A stretch of 64,000 nt of DNA from Pseudoduganella aquatica (lineage in GTDB: Bacteria > Pseudomonadota > Gammaproteobacteria > Burkholderiales > Burkholderiaceae_D), in assembly GCF_009857595.1 (NCBI RefSeq), contig NZ_WWCU01000002.1:62001-126000 (forward strand). The letters run 5' to 3'. Positions 1-8,083 of the stretch are shown piece by piece. The notes below the pieces were generated by a model that was given only the letters and a program-made list of their open reading frames with translations, was not told where the DNA came from and did no database searches. A program made the translations under genes and the position numbers. Numbering within the stretch: position 1 is the first letter of the stretch; every line of letters begins with the position of its first letter.

Positions 1-725
1 TGGAATATCTGGTACGGATAATCGAGCGAGCCGCCACCGTGCGCACGCGCGCGGGCTGGTCTTCCTGGTCGCAGGGATTGCTGCAAACGCTGCTGCCGCA
101 TCAGGCCATGGTTTGCCTGCACATGGGCGAGCGCGGGCAACTGCTGGATGCGCATTGCCTGCATGGCGAGATGGCGCATGCGGCGCAGGCGGAGCGCCTG
201 CGTGCACTGGCGGCGCGCCTGGCTGCCATTTGCCGCAGCCAGTATGGCTTGCCGTGGGCGGTGGGCGGTGCGGAAACGTCCGCCGCGCTGACGGAACTGC
301 GGCGCGAGATTTCAGGTCTGGTGGCAGGCGAACTGCTGCTGCACGGCTCGGGCGAGCTGCAAGGCGGCGCCAGCATGTTTGTGCTGTTCGGGATGCCGGA
401 CGAGGGCAGGGCGCGGCACAGGTATTTCATCGAGCTGCTGCTGCCTTGCATGCATCTGGCGTGGCAGCGGCAGGCGGCGCACCAGCCTCCGGCGAGCTTT
501 CCGGAGGCTGGTGCTCTGGCCGACCCGCTCACCGGGCGCGAGCTGGAGATACTGCGCGGGCTGAAGGAGGGCAAGATCAACGCGGAGATCGGGCTGGCGC
601 TGGGCATCAGCGCGCATACAGTCAAGAAGCATGTCTACAACATCTACCGCAAACTGAATGTGCAGAACCGCGTCCAGGCGGTTTCACGCGCCGCTGCGCT
701 GGCCTTGACGGCGCAGGCAGTTTGA
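1..725 (+). CDS. epsA: EpsA-like LuxR-type regulator of exopolysaccharide/PEP-CTERM genes (5' partial)
   Basis: The frame is open from the first bases of the window, so the true start lies upstream; about 240 residues are visible. The C-terminal 60 or so residues are a LuxR-type helix-turn-helix, with LTGRELEILRGL followed by the recognition-helix stretch ISAHTVKKHVYNIYRKL. The N-terminal part (VRIIERAATVRTRAGW onward) resembles the EpsA family of regulators found with exosortase-B/EPS loci; this assignment is by recall. It is a DNA-binding regulator without a receiver domain. The stop overlaps the next start by one base (TGATG), so the two genes are probably translationally coupled. The general LuxR assignment is secure, the EpsA name less so. 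Confidence 0.75.
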   Translation, partial: EYLVRIIERAATVRTRAGWSSWSQGLLQTLLPHQAMVCLHMGERGQLLDAHCLHGEMAHAAQAERLRALAARLAAICRSQYGLPWAVGGAETSAALTELRREISGLVAGELLLHGSGELQGGASMFVLFGMPDEGRARHRYFIELLLPCMHLAWQRQAAHQPPASFPEAGALADPLTGRELEILRGLKEGKINAEIGLALGISAHTVKKHVYNIYRKLNVQNRVQAVSRAAALALTAQAV

Positions 726-1648
726 TGCGCGCCCCACGGCCTATGGCGGCGCTGGCCTGCGCCTTGTCGATGGCGCTTGCTGCCGCCCCGTGCGGCGCGG
801 CAGGAGCGGCGGCCGGGCCACTGACGCTGGAGCTGTACAACGTGACTTTGCAGCAGGCTTTCGGCGAACTGGCGCGTTCTTGCGGGCTGGTATTCGACTT
901 CGGCGACGGCGTGCGCACCGACCGCCGCATGTCGCTCTTCCTGAAAGACGCGGATCCGGAATCGGTCCTCTACTACGCATTGCGCGCCAACAGCCTGGCA
1001 ATGCTCCCTCCGCGCGAGGGCCGCGCATTGCTGGTGCTGGCCGAGGAGACCGACGATGCCCCCACAGTGGCCATCGGCACGCCGTCCCTGCTGATAGAGG
1101 TGAACAAGGACGAGGCAGACGTGCAGCAGCAGCGCGCCCGCCTGCAGCCACCGCCCGCCGCTGCGCCGGCAGCCGCGTCAATCGCAGCGGCGCCCGCAGC
1201 GCAGTCGGCAGGGACGCTGCTTGACTGGAAGATCCGTCCGCGCTCGCGGGTGGGCAGCAACTTCACCGTGCAGCTTTTCCTGCGCTCCGACCGCCAGGTG
1301 GATGCCGTGCCGCTCACCATCAGCTTTGACGGGCAAGCGTTCGAAGTGGTGCGGGTGGAGGCGGGAAGCTACTGGGGAGTGCAATCCAGCCTTGCCAGCC
1401 GGGTGGACCCTGGCGGAACCATTACGCTGGAAGCGGCGCATCCGGCCGGCGCCAGTACCGGACCCGGTTCCGGCGATGCCGGCAGAAGCATCGGCCAGCC
1501 GGGGCTGCTCGCCTCCATCACCTTCCGCGCCGCCGCCGCCGCGCCGGCCGCGCACATCCAGATCGTCGCCGCGCGCGCCGTGGGCAGCGACGGCAATGAC
1601 ATTGGCGTGGCCGTCCCGCTGCGGCACGCGATGCAAGTCCAGCCCTGA
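725..1648 (+). CDS. Secreted STN-cohesin protein (secretin N-domain plus cohesin, no secretin barrel)
   Basis: 307 residues. A signal peptide (about residues 1-27, ending near CGAAGA) is followed at about 30-105 by a domain resembling the secretin/TonB short N-terminal (STN) fold: LTLELYNVTLQQAFGELA, then ...RMSLFLKDADPESVLYYALR. A Pro/Ala-rich linker (about 135-160) leads to a cohesin-like beta-sandwich (about 165-305), with a hydrophobic FTVQLFLRSD strand and LLASITFRA near the end. Some GspD-related proteins combine such domains around a secretin barrel, but the barrel is absent here, so this cannot form a pore on its own. The start overlaps the stop of the regulator upstream. An envelope scaffold or docking adaptor role is inferred. 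Confidence 0.7.
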   Translation: MRAPRPMAALACALSMALAAAPCGAAGAAAGPLTLELYNVTLQQAFGELARSCGLVFDFGDGVRTDRRMSLFLKDADPESVLYYALRANSLAMLPPREGRALLVLAEETDDAPTVAIGTPSLLIEVNKDEADVQQQRARLQPPPAAAPAAASIAAAPAAQSAGTLLDWKIRPRSRVGSNFTVQLFLRSDRQVDAVPLTISFDGQAFEVVRVEAGSYWGVQSSLASRVDPGGTITLEAAHPAGASTGPGSGDAGRSIGQPGLLASITFRAAAAAPAAHIQIVAARAVGSDGNDIGVAVPLRHAMQVQP

Positions 1649-1678
1649 CCGCGCATACGCCGTTCGGCCTATTTTCCA

Positions 1679-1703
1679 TGTCAACCATGACATCAGGTTG
1701 ACA
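1679..1703. promoter_or_regulatory. Perfect 8-bp inverted repeat, candidate operator
   Basis: TGTCAACC (1679-1686) and GGTTGACA (1696-1703) form a perfect inverted repeat around a 9-base spacer, 73 bases before the dockerin-phosphoesterase start. It is too widely spaced and lacks the T-run of an intrinsic terminator, so a dimeric regulator site is the better guess. TTGACA at 1698-1703 could serve as a -35, but no good -10 sits 16-18 bases downstream. Confidence 0.5.
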
Positions 1704-1775
1704 CACTTGCAATCTACCATCCTCGGCTGAGCTGCGACGCGCGCAGCGACATCAAACCCCCAACGGAAGCCGACT

Positions 1776-3569
1776 ATGCAAACCCCTTTCAAACTGAAGC
1801 ACCATCTGCTGCTGGCCGCAATGGGCATGGCCGCCGCCGCGCTGGCCCACGCCGAACCGTTCAAATTCGGCGTGATGGCCGACACCCAGTGGACCAGCAA
1901 CGACGCGGGCAACAACCCGAACACGGTCGCACTGGGCATCATCAACCAGATCCTGCCCAAGTTCGTGGAGCAGCAAGTGAAGTTCGTGGTGCAGGTGGGC
2001 GACCTGACCGACAACGGCAGCACCGGCGGCCTGGACACCTGGAACGTGGCCGCGCAAACCCTGTACAACAACCGCATCGGCTTCTACCCCGTGCGCGGCA
2101 ACCACGAGCCTTCGGCCGCCGCCGCCGCCCGCTTCAAGACCAACTTCCCGCAGACGCAAGGGCAGGGCTCCAACGTCGCCGGCGCCATCAACCACGCCAG
2201 CCCGGCCACGCCGGTGGGCCTGACCGGCCTGACCTACTCCTTCGACTACGGCAACACCCGCTTCATCGCCGTGGACCAGTACACCCGCACCAGCGGCAGC
2301 ACGCCCGCCGTGAACTCGGCCGCGCTGGACCAGCTGGGCTGGATCGGCCAGCAGCTTGACGGCAAGCCTGCCGACAGCCACGGCTTCGTGTTCGCCCACA
2401 AGGAACTGATAGGCCAGAACCACACCGACGTGCTCACGGGCGCGGACCCCGCCGCCAACGCGGCGCAGCGCAATGTGCTGATCGGCGCGATGGCGCGCAA
2501 CAAGGTGCGCTACTTCCTGGGCGGCCATGACCATATGCACCACCGCTCCATCGTCAAGAGCCCGGACGGCACCGCCACCGTGCAGAACATCATCCACTCG
2601 TCGGACAGCTACAAGTTCTACGTGCCGTCGGTGCCGTCGAAAGACCAGGCCTACAACGCCGCCAACCGCCAGGAAATGCCGATTGCGCAGGAGCTGTTCA
2701 GCATCGGCTACTACATCTTCACCGTGGACGGCCCGCGCCTGACGGTGGACCACTACGCGTCCGACAACGGCTGCGGCGGTTCGCTGGGCGCAGGCCGCGA
2801 CTGCGACCTGACCCGCACCCCGGCGCTGACCTTCTTCAAGCGCGAGAGCTACGGCTATAGCCTGAACGGCAAGGAGTTCATCTTGCAGCCGGGCGCCAGC
2901 TTCGCCAGCATCGCCGACGCGGCGCCGGCCGGCGGCAACTGGGGCGGCACCAGGATGGCCATCCTGGACGGCGCCAACGCCGTTTCCACTACTCTGTACG
3001 ATGGCCGCGTGGCGATCCAGGACGTGAACACCGGCTGGTCCAGCCGCGCCGACATCGACGCCAACGGCGCCGCCAAACTGAAAAGCGACGCGTTGACCCT
3101 GTGGGGCATGGAAAACGCGATCGGCAGCGAAGAGGCGGACGTATTCACCCTGTCGCTGAGCTACGACGCCAGCGCGCGCGGCCCGCTGGCGCTGGTGGCG
3201 CGCCCCTTCAACGGCAGCGCATGGGAGCCGGTGGCCGCGCGCAACCTGGGCGGCAGCGCCAAGTACGTGGTCGGCCCATGGAAAGCCGGCTATGCGCTGG
3301 GCACCTACGGCGTGGACCCCGCCACCCGCACCGCATGGGCGGTGGTCAATCGCGGCGGCGAGTTCGCCGTGGCGCAAACCATCAGCGGCGACCTGAATGG
3401 CGACGGCGTGGTGGACAGCCGCGACGTGGCCCTGCTGACGCAGAAGGTCAACCGCGACGCGTCCGAACTGCCGGCCGCCGACCTCGATAACGACGGCAAG
3501 ATCACCGCGCTGGACGCCCGCAAGCTGGCCAGCATCTGCAACAACGCCAACTGCGCCATCGCCAACTAA
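1776..3569 (+). CDS. Secreted calcineurin-like metallophosphoesterase with C-terminal type I dockerin
   Basis: 597 residues with a signal peptide ending at AHA (residue 26). Calcineurin-type metal motifs are present in order: MADTQ (Asp36), GDLTDN (Asp76), GNHE (108-111) and GGHDH (249-253), so the phosphoesterase centre looks complete; the substrate is unknown. The last 60 residues form a dockerin-like pair of calcium-loop repeats, DLNGDGVVDSRD (from residue 539) and DLDNDGKITALD (from 569), each followed by a short helix. It lies 20 bases upstream of a cohesin/PEP-CTERM gene in the same direction, behind a GGAAG ribosome site. The context suggests that the enzyme is exported and docked on the neighbouring cohesin. 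Fold and dockerin call are strong; the partner is inferred. Confidence 0.9.
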   Translation: MQTPFKLKHHLLLAAMGMAAAALAHAEPFKFGVMADTQWTSNDAGNNPNTVALGIINQILPKFVEQQVKFVVQVGDLTDNGSTGGLDTWNVAAQTLYNNRIGFYPVRGNHEPSAAAAARFKTNFPQTQGQGSNVAGAINHASPATPVGLTGLTYSFDYGNTRFIAVDQYTRTSGSTPAVNSAALDQLGWIGQQLDGKPADSHGFVFAHKELIGQNHTDVLTGADPAANAAQRNVLIGAMARNKVRYFLGGHDHMHHRSIVKSPDGTATVQNIIHSSDSYKFYVPSVPSKDQAYNAANRQEMPIAQELFSIGYYIFTVDGPRLTVDHYASDNGCGGSLGAGRDCDLTRTPALTFFKRESYGYSLNGKEFILQPGASFASIADAAPAGGNWGGTRMAILDGANAVSTTLYDGRVAIQDVNTGWSSRADIDANGAAKLKSDALTLWGMENAIGSEEADVFTLSLSYDASARGPLALVARPFNGSAWEPVAARNLGGSAKYVVGPWKAGYALGTYGVDPATRTAWAVVNRGGEFAVAQTISGDLNGDGVVDSRDVALLTQKVNRDASELPAADLDNDGKITALDARKLASICNNANCAIAN

Positions 3570-3589
3570 CCCTTACATCTGGAGCTACC

Positions 3590-4177
3590 ATGTTCAACAT
3601 CATCTGCAAACAGGCGCGCAAGGCGCTGACCGCAGCCCTGCTGGCCGCCAGCGCCATCGGCGCGCCCGCCATGGCCACCACCCTGAGCTTCACGCCTGCC
3701 GCAGGCAATGTGACGGTAGGCGGCAATGTCGCCATCGACGTGCGCGTTTCCGGCCTGGCCGCAGGCGTGGACGTGGGCGCGTTCGACTTCAGCGTGCTGT
3801 TCGACTCCGCCGTCCTGAATCTGACCGGCTACAACCTGGGCGCGACGCTGGGCGACCTGTCGGCCGTCGAAGCGCTGGACGTCAGCGCAGGCAGCACCGG
3901 CGCCGGCAAGTTCAACCTGGCCGAAATCTCGCTGCTGTCCGACCTGGCCTTCCAACAGGACTCGTTCACGCTGGCCACGCTGTACTTCACCGCCATCGCC
4001 TCCGGCAATGCCGCGCTGTCCCTGGGCGACGTGGTGCTGGGCGACGCCTTCGGCAACGCACTGGCTGCCGACCTGGGCGGCGCCGCCGTGAGCGCCGTGC
4101 CGGAACCGCAAGCGCTGCTGCTGTTCATTAGCGGCCTGGCGCTGCTGGGCGCCGTGCGCCGCCAGCGCAAGCAGTAA
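3590..4177 (+). CDS. Cohesin-domain protein with PEP-CTERM sorting signal
   Basis: 195 residues: signal peptide to about ATT (residue 32), a cohesin-type domain at about 33-165 (GNVTVGGNVAIDVRVSGL; FDFSVLFDSAVLNLTGY; FTLATLYFTAIASG), then a C-terminal sorting signal. That signal has VPEP at about 171, a hydrophobic helix (LLLFISGLALLGA) and a basic end (RRQRKQ). This is the tripartite PEP-CTERM signal recognised by exosortases, so the protein should be exported, cleaved and delivered to the surface or EPS matrix. It directly follows a dockerin-bearing enzyme, behind a GGAG ribosome site, and is followed by a strong terminator. The obvious reading is an anchored cohesin receptor for that dockerin; binding is not shown by sequence. 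Confidence 0.9.
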   Translation: MFNIICKQARKALTAALLAASAIGAPAMATTLSFTPAAGNVTVGGNVAIDVRVSGLAAGVDVGAFDFSVLFDSAVLNLTGYNLGATLGDLSAVEALDVSAGSTGAGKFNLAEISLLSDLAFQQDSFTLATLYFTAIASGNAALSLGDVVLGDAFGNALAADLGGAAVSAVPEPQALLLFISGLALLGAVRRQRKQ

Positions 4178-4186
4178 TGTAGTGGA

Positions 4187-4212
4187 CGCCCGGCTTCGCG
4201 CCGGGCGTTTTT
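4187..4212 (+). terminator. Rho-independent terminator after the cohesin/PEP-CTERM gene
   Basis: CGCCCGGC (4187-4194) and GCCGGGCG (4200-4207) form an 8-bp GC stem with a 5-base loop (TTCGC), followed by five Ts (4208-4212). It ends the dockerin-cohesin transcript 10 bases after the stop, and lies just before the kelch gene. Confidence 0.9.
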
Positions 4213-4235
4213 CCGACTCCGTCCATCCCGCATCC

Positions 4236-5429
4236 ATGACCTCCATACTCAAGACTTTCCAGCGCCGTGCCGCGCTGCTGTGCACCGCCGCGCTGTGCCT
4301 GGCCGCCGCGCCGTCTTTCGGCGCCGCCACCGCAGCAGCCGTTGCACCTGCCGCCGCCATCGCAGCGTCCGCAGCGCGCAACGGCGAAGCCGCCCCCATG
4401 CTGATCGCGCGCCAGGGCCACACGGCCACCGTGCTGCGCGACGGCACCGTGCTGGTGGCCGGCGGCATAGGCCGCGACGGCGCGGCCACCACGCACACCG
4501 AAATCTACGACCCGAAAACCAACAAGTGGACCGAGTCCGAGACCATGACGGTGGCGCGCTCCCAGCACACCGCCACGCTGCTCGCCAACGGCAACGTGCT
4601 GGTGACCGGCGGCGTGGACCGCACCACCTTCCGCAACAACGCAGAAGTCTACGACCCTGCCGCCAACACCTGGTTCGCGCTCGGCCCCATGAGCGAAGCG
4701 CTGCGCGCCGCGCACACGGCCACGCTGCTGCGCGACGGCCGCGTCTTCATCGCCGGCGGCCACGGCTACCCGGATGACGACGAATACGAGGACACCATGG
4801 CGCTGGCCACCGCCGTCATCTACGACCCGCAGTCGCAAACCTGGACCAAGGCCGCGCCCATGCGCACCGCGCGCCAGCTGCACGCGGCCACGCTGCTGGC
4901 CAACGGCAAGGTGCTGCTGAGCGCAGGCGCGGGCGAGTTCGGCGGCCTGTCCGACAGCGAAATCTACGACCCCGCCAGCAACAGCTGGACGCCGGGCGGC
5001 GTGCTGCGCGAGCAGCGCTGGTCGCACACGGCCAGCCTGCTGCCGAACGGGAAAGTGCTGGTGACCGGCGGCTTCGGCTCCAACCGCTCGCTGGCCAGCG
5101 CGGAACTGTACGACGCCGCGCAGCAGCACTGGTCGCCCGCCGCGAGCATGGCCGCCGCGCGCCACCTGCACACGGCCACGCTGCTGCCGAGCGGCCGCGT
5201 GCTGGCCGAAGGCGGCGTGATCGCCAGCGGCGCGCTGCCTACGGCGGAACTGTACGACTACGCCGCCGACCGCTGGACCCCGGCCAAGGTGGCGCTGCGC
5301 AAGCGCTTCAGCCATTCGGCCACGTTGCTGCCGGGCGAGCGCCTGATGCTGCTCGGTGGCCTGGACGCCAACGACATCCTGTCCAGCGCGGAAGTGTTCA
5401 GCCTGAAGGCGGTGGAAGCGGCGCCGTAG
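4236..5429 (+). CDS. Secreted kelch-repeat beta-propeller protein
   Basis: 397 residues. A signal peptide (RRAALLCTAALCLAAAPSFGA) is followed by about six kelch repeats of about 50-60 residues, each with the pattern HTATLL.nGnVLVtGG...aE.YDP..n.W. The fold is a galactose-oxidase/kelch type beta-propeller. No copper-radical catalytic domain is visible, so a binding rather than oxidase role is more likely. The ATG at 4236 is chosen because an upstream in-frame GTG (4182) lies inside the preceding terminator. No clear ribosome site or promoter fits between the terminator and this start, so expression may depend on read-through. No PEP-CTERM or dockerin is present. Confidence 0.8.
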   Translation: MTSILKTFQRRAALLCTAALCLAAAPSFGAATAAAVAPAAAIAASAARNGEAAPMLIARQGHTATVLRDGTVLVAGGIGRDGAATTHTEIYDPKTNKWTESETMTVARSQHTATLLANGNVLVTGGVDRTTFRNNAEVYDPAANTWFALGPMSEALRAAHTATLLRDGRVFIAGGHGYPDDDEYEDTMALATAVIYDPQSQTWTKAAPMRTARQLHAATLLANGKVLLSAGAGEFGGLSDSEIYDPASNSWTPGGVLREQRWSHTASLLPNGKVLVTGGFGSNRSLASAELYDAAQQHWSPAASMAAARHLHTATLLPSGRVLAEGGVIASGALPTAELYDYAADRWTPAKVALRKRFSHSATLLPGERLMLLGGLDANDILSSAEVFSLKAVEAAP

Positions 5430-5482
5430 CAGGGAGTCCGGGGAGGTAGTCCTTTTTTCGCTTTTGCTATACGTTTTTTGGT

Positions 5483-5528
5483 ATTGATCGGTAAAGCTTT
5501 TCAAGTTGATACTGGCTGTCCGATCAAT
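5483..5528. promoter_or_regulatory. Candidate operator region of the GH2 gene (inverted repeats)
   Basis: ATTGATCGG (5483-5491) and CCGATCAAT (5520-5528) are perfect inverted arms 28 bases apart. Between them lies the small palindrome AAAGCTTT, within GTAAAGCTTTTC, which loosely resembles LacI-family operators. The second arm ends 14 bases before the glycosidase start. Sugar-responsive control is inferred; no LacI gene is in the window. Confidence 0.4.
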
Positions 5529-5542
5529 CCATTTTTCCTGCC

Positions 5543-8047
5543 ATGCGCCTGATTCCCCATCTGCTGCTCGCCGCCGGCGTTGGCATGAGCGTGTCCGCCC
5601 ATGCCGCCGACCGTGTCTCCTTCAACGCCGACTGGCGTTTCATGAAAGGCGAGCCGGCCGGCGCCGCAGGGGCAGGCGCTGCGCCGGGGCTGGACGACAA
5701 GGCCTGGCGCAAGCTGGACCTGCCGCACGACTTCGGCATCGAAGGCCCGTTCAAGCAGGAATACGAAGGCGAGACCGGCAAGCTGCCGTGGTGGGGCGTG
5801 GCCTGGTACCGCAAGACCTTCACCGCGCCCGCCGGCGACGCGGTCCGGCAAGTCTATCTCGACATCGACGGCGCCATGTCGCACGCCACGGTATGGCTCA
5901 ATGGCGAGCAGGTGGGAGGCTGGCCTTACGGCTACAGCTCCTTCCGCGTGGACCTGAGCAAGCACCTCAAGCCGGGCGCGGAAAATGTGCTGGCGGTGCG
6001 CATCGACAATCCGCCCGATTCCTCGCGCTGGTATCCGGGCGGCGGCATCTACCGCAATGTATGGCTGGTGAAAGCCGCGCCGCTGCACGTGGCGCATAAC
6101 GGCACCTTCGTCACCACGCCCATCGTCAAGGCCGGCGAGGCCACGGTGGACGTGCAGGTGACGCTGGAGAATAGCGGCGGCGCCACCGCCGCGCAGGTGT
6201 CGACCGCCATTTACGCGCTGGATGCGGCGGGCCGCCGCACCGGGCCGGCGCTGGCACAAAGCAGCCCGTCGGCGCTGACCAAGGTGGGCGCGGGGCGCCA
6301 GATCCTGCTGGCGCAGTCGCTGCAGCTGGCGCAGCCCAAATTCTGGAGCCCCGCCAAGCCGCAGCGCTACGTGGCGGTGACCACCGTGTCCGGCGAGGGC
6401 AAGGTGACGGACGAAGTGGAAACGCCGTTCGGCGTGCGCACGGTGGCCTTCGAGGCCGGGCGTGGGCTGATACTGAACGGTGAGCATGTGCCCATCCAGG
6501 GCGTGTGCATGCACCACGACCTGGGGGCGCTGGGCGCCGCGCTGAACGTGCGCGCGCTGGAGCGTCAGCTCGAGATCCTGCGCGACATGGGCGTGAACGC
6601 CATCCGCACCACGCACAACCCGCCCGCGCCGGAAATGCTGGAGCTGGCCGACCGCATGGGCTTCCTCATCGTGGAGGAGGCCTTCGACGCCTGGCGCCTG
6701 GGCAAGAAGAAGAACGACTACGGCCGCCTGTACGACGAATGGCACGAGAAGGACTTGCGCGCCATGGTGAAGCGCGACCGCAACCACCCCAGCATCATCA
6801 TGTGGAGCATAGGGAACGAGATCCGCGAGCAGGGCGAACCGGAGGGCTGGAAGATGGCGGCCCACTTGGCGGACATCGTGCGCAGCGAGGACCGTACGCG
6901 CCTGACCACGGCCGGATTCAACCACGTGGTCTCAGGCTACAACGGCTTCCAGACCGCCGTGGACGTGGTGGGCTTCAACTACAAGCCGTGGGAGTACCCG
7001 ACCTTCCACAAGAGCGCCCCGCACATCCCGGTGATAGGCAGCGAGACCGCGTCCACCGTCAGCTCGCGCGGCGAATACTTCTTCCCGGTGAGCGACGACA
7101 AGTCGAAAGGCCTGGCCAATTTCCAGGTCAGCAGCTACGACCTGTCTGCGCCGCGCTGGGCCTCCGCGCCGGAGCTGGAGTTCAAGGGCCTGGACGACAA
7201 TCCTTTCGTGGCGGGCGAATTCGTCTGGACCGGTTTCGATTACCTGGGCGAGCCCACGCCCTACAACGCGGACAGCACCAACGCGCTGAACTTCACCGAT
7301 CCGGCCGCCCGCGCGCGCGCCGAGAAGGAACTGGCGGAGCTGAGCAAGGTGAAAGTGCCGTCGCGCAGCTCATACTTCGGCATTGTGGACCTGGCGGGCT
7401 TCAAGAAGGACCGCTACTACCTGTACCAGGCGCGCTGGCGGCCGGAGCTGCCAATGGCGCACCTGCTGCCGCACTGGAACTGGCCGGAGCGGGTGGGGCA
7501 GGTCACGCCGGTGCACCTGTACACCTCCGGCGACGAGGCGGAGCTGTTCCTGAACGGGAAATCGCTGGGCCGCAAGCAGCGCGGCGCGCGCGACTACCGC
7601 CTGCGCTGGGACGACGTGGTTTACCAGCCGGGCGCGCTGAAAGCGGTCGTGTACAAGCAGGGCAAGCCCTGGGCCGAGGATACGGTGCAGACGGCGGGCA
7701 AGGCCGCCAGGCTGGCGCTGACGGCGGACCGCAGCGCGCTGCAGGCCGACGGCAAAGACCTGTCCTTCGTCACGGTGGCGATCACCGACAAGGAAGGCCG
7801 GCCGGTCCCCCGCAGCAGCAACGCGGTGCGCTTCACCGTCAGCGGACCGGGCGAGCTGGTGGCCACCGACAATGGCGACGCCACCAGCCTGGTGTCCTTC
7901 CAGTCGCCCGAGCGCGCGGCCTTCAATGGCCTGGCGCTGGCCATCGTGCGGACCAGGGCGGGGCAAGCCGGCGCGATCACGGTGACCGCGTCCAGCGACG
8001 GCCTGGCGGGCGCCAAGGTGACGCTGAACAGCAAGGCGCAGCCCTGA
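5543..8047 (+). CDS. Secreted glycoside hydrolase family 2 (beta-galactosidase-like)
   Basis: 834 residues with a signal peptide ending SAHA (residue 21). Domain order is typical of GH2: N-terminal jelly-roll sugar-binding domain (about 25-180, WWGVAWYRKTF, RWYPGGGIYRNVW), immunoglobulin-like domain (about 185-295), and TIM barrel (about 300-600). The barrel contains the acid/base motif WSIGNE (Glu426) and a nucleophile candidate in VIGSE (Glu501). C-terminal domains resemble DUF4982 and a bacterial Ig-like invasin/intimin type repeat (LTADRSALQADGKDLSFV). It probably removes beta-linked galactose or a related sugar in the periplasm or outside the cell. It has its own upstream region with inverted repeats. 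The family is certain, the exact substrate not. Confidence 0.92.
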   Translation: MRLIPHLLLAAGVGMSVSAHAADRVSFNADWRFMKGEPAGAAGAGAAPGLDDKAWRKLDLPHDFGIEGPFKQEYEGETGKLPWWGVAWYRKTFTAPAGDAVRQVYLDIDGAMSHATVWLNGEQVGGWPYGYSSFRVDLSKHLKPGAENVLAVRIDNPPDSSRWYPGGGIYRNVWLVKAAPLHVAHNGTFVTTPIVKAGEATVDVQVTLENSGGATAAQVSTAIYALDAAGRRTGPALAQSSPSALTKVGAGRQILLAQSLQLAQPKFWSPAKPQRYVAVTTVSGEGKVTDEVETPFGVRTVAFEAGRGLILNGEHVPIQGVCMHHDLGALGAALNVRALERQLEILRDMGVNAIRTTHNPPAPEMLELADRMGFLIVEEAFDAWRLGKKKNDYGRLYDEWHEKDLRAMVKRDRNHPSIIMWSIGNEIREQGEPEGWKMAAHLADIVRSEDRTRLTTAGFNHVVSGYNGFQTAVDVVGFNYKPWEYPTFHKSAPHIPVIGSETASTVSSRGEYFFPVSDDKSKGLANFQVSSYDLSAPRWASAPELEFKGLDDNPFVAGEFVWTGFDYLGEPTPYNADSTNALNFTDPAARARAEKELAELSKVKVPSRSSYFGIVDLAGFKKDRYYLYQARWRPELPMAHLLPHWNWPERVGQVTPVHLYTSGDEAELFLNGKSLGRKQRGARDYRLRWDDVVYQPGALKAVVYKQGKPWAEDTVQTAGKAARLALTADRSALQADGKDLSFVTVAITDKEGRPVPRSSNAVRFTVSGPGELVATDNGDATSLVSFQSPERAAFNGLALAIVRTRAGQAGAITVTASSDGLAGAKVTLNSKAQP

Positions 8048-8083
8048 CAAGGCTCAGGCAGACCTCAGGCAGCGGCGGCGCGC

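Noticed and set aside
1697-1710. Possible sigma-54 promoter before the dockerin gene (TTGCA at 1707)
   Set aside because: GT stands where GG is needed at -24, and the TGGCAC element is not matched; spacing to the real GG is 11, not 10.
1752-3377. 541-codon open frame on the minus strand opposite the dockerin enzyme
   Set aside because: Antisense shadow caused by high GC and codon bias. The plus strand has a complete enzyme with signal peptide and motifs, while the minus translation is Val/Gly/Arg-rich and matches nothing.
4182-4235. GTG start for the kelch protein
   Set aside because: It lies inside the terminator hairpin and would put 18 charged residues before the signal peptide.
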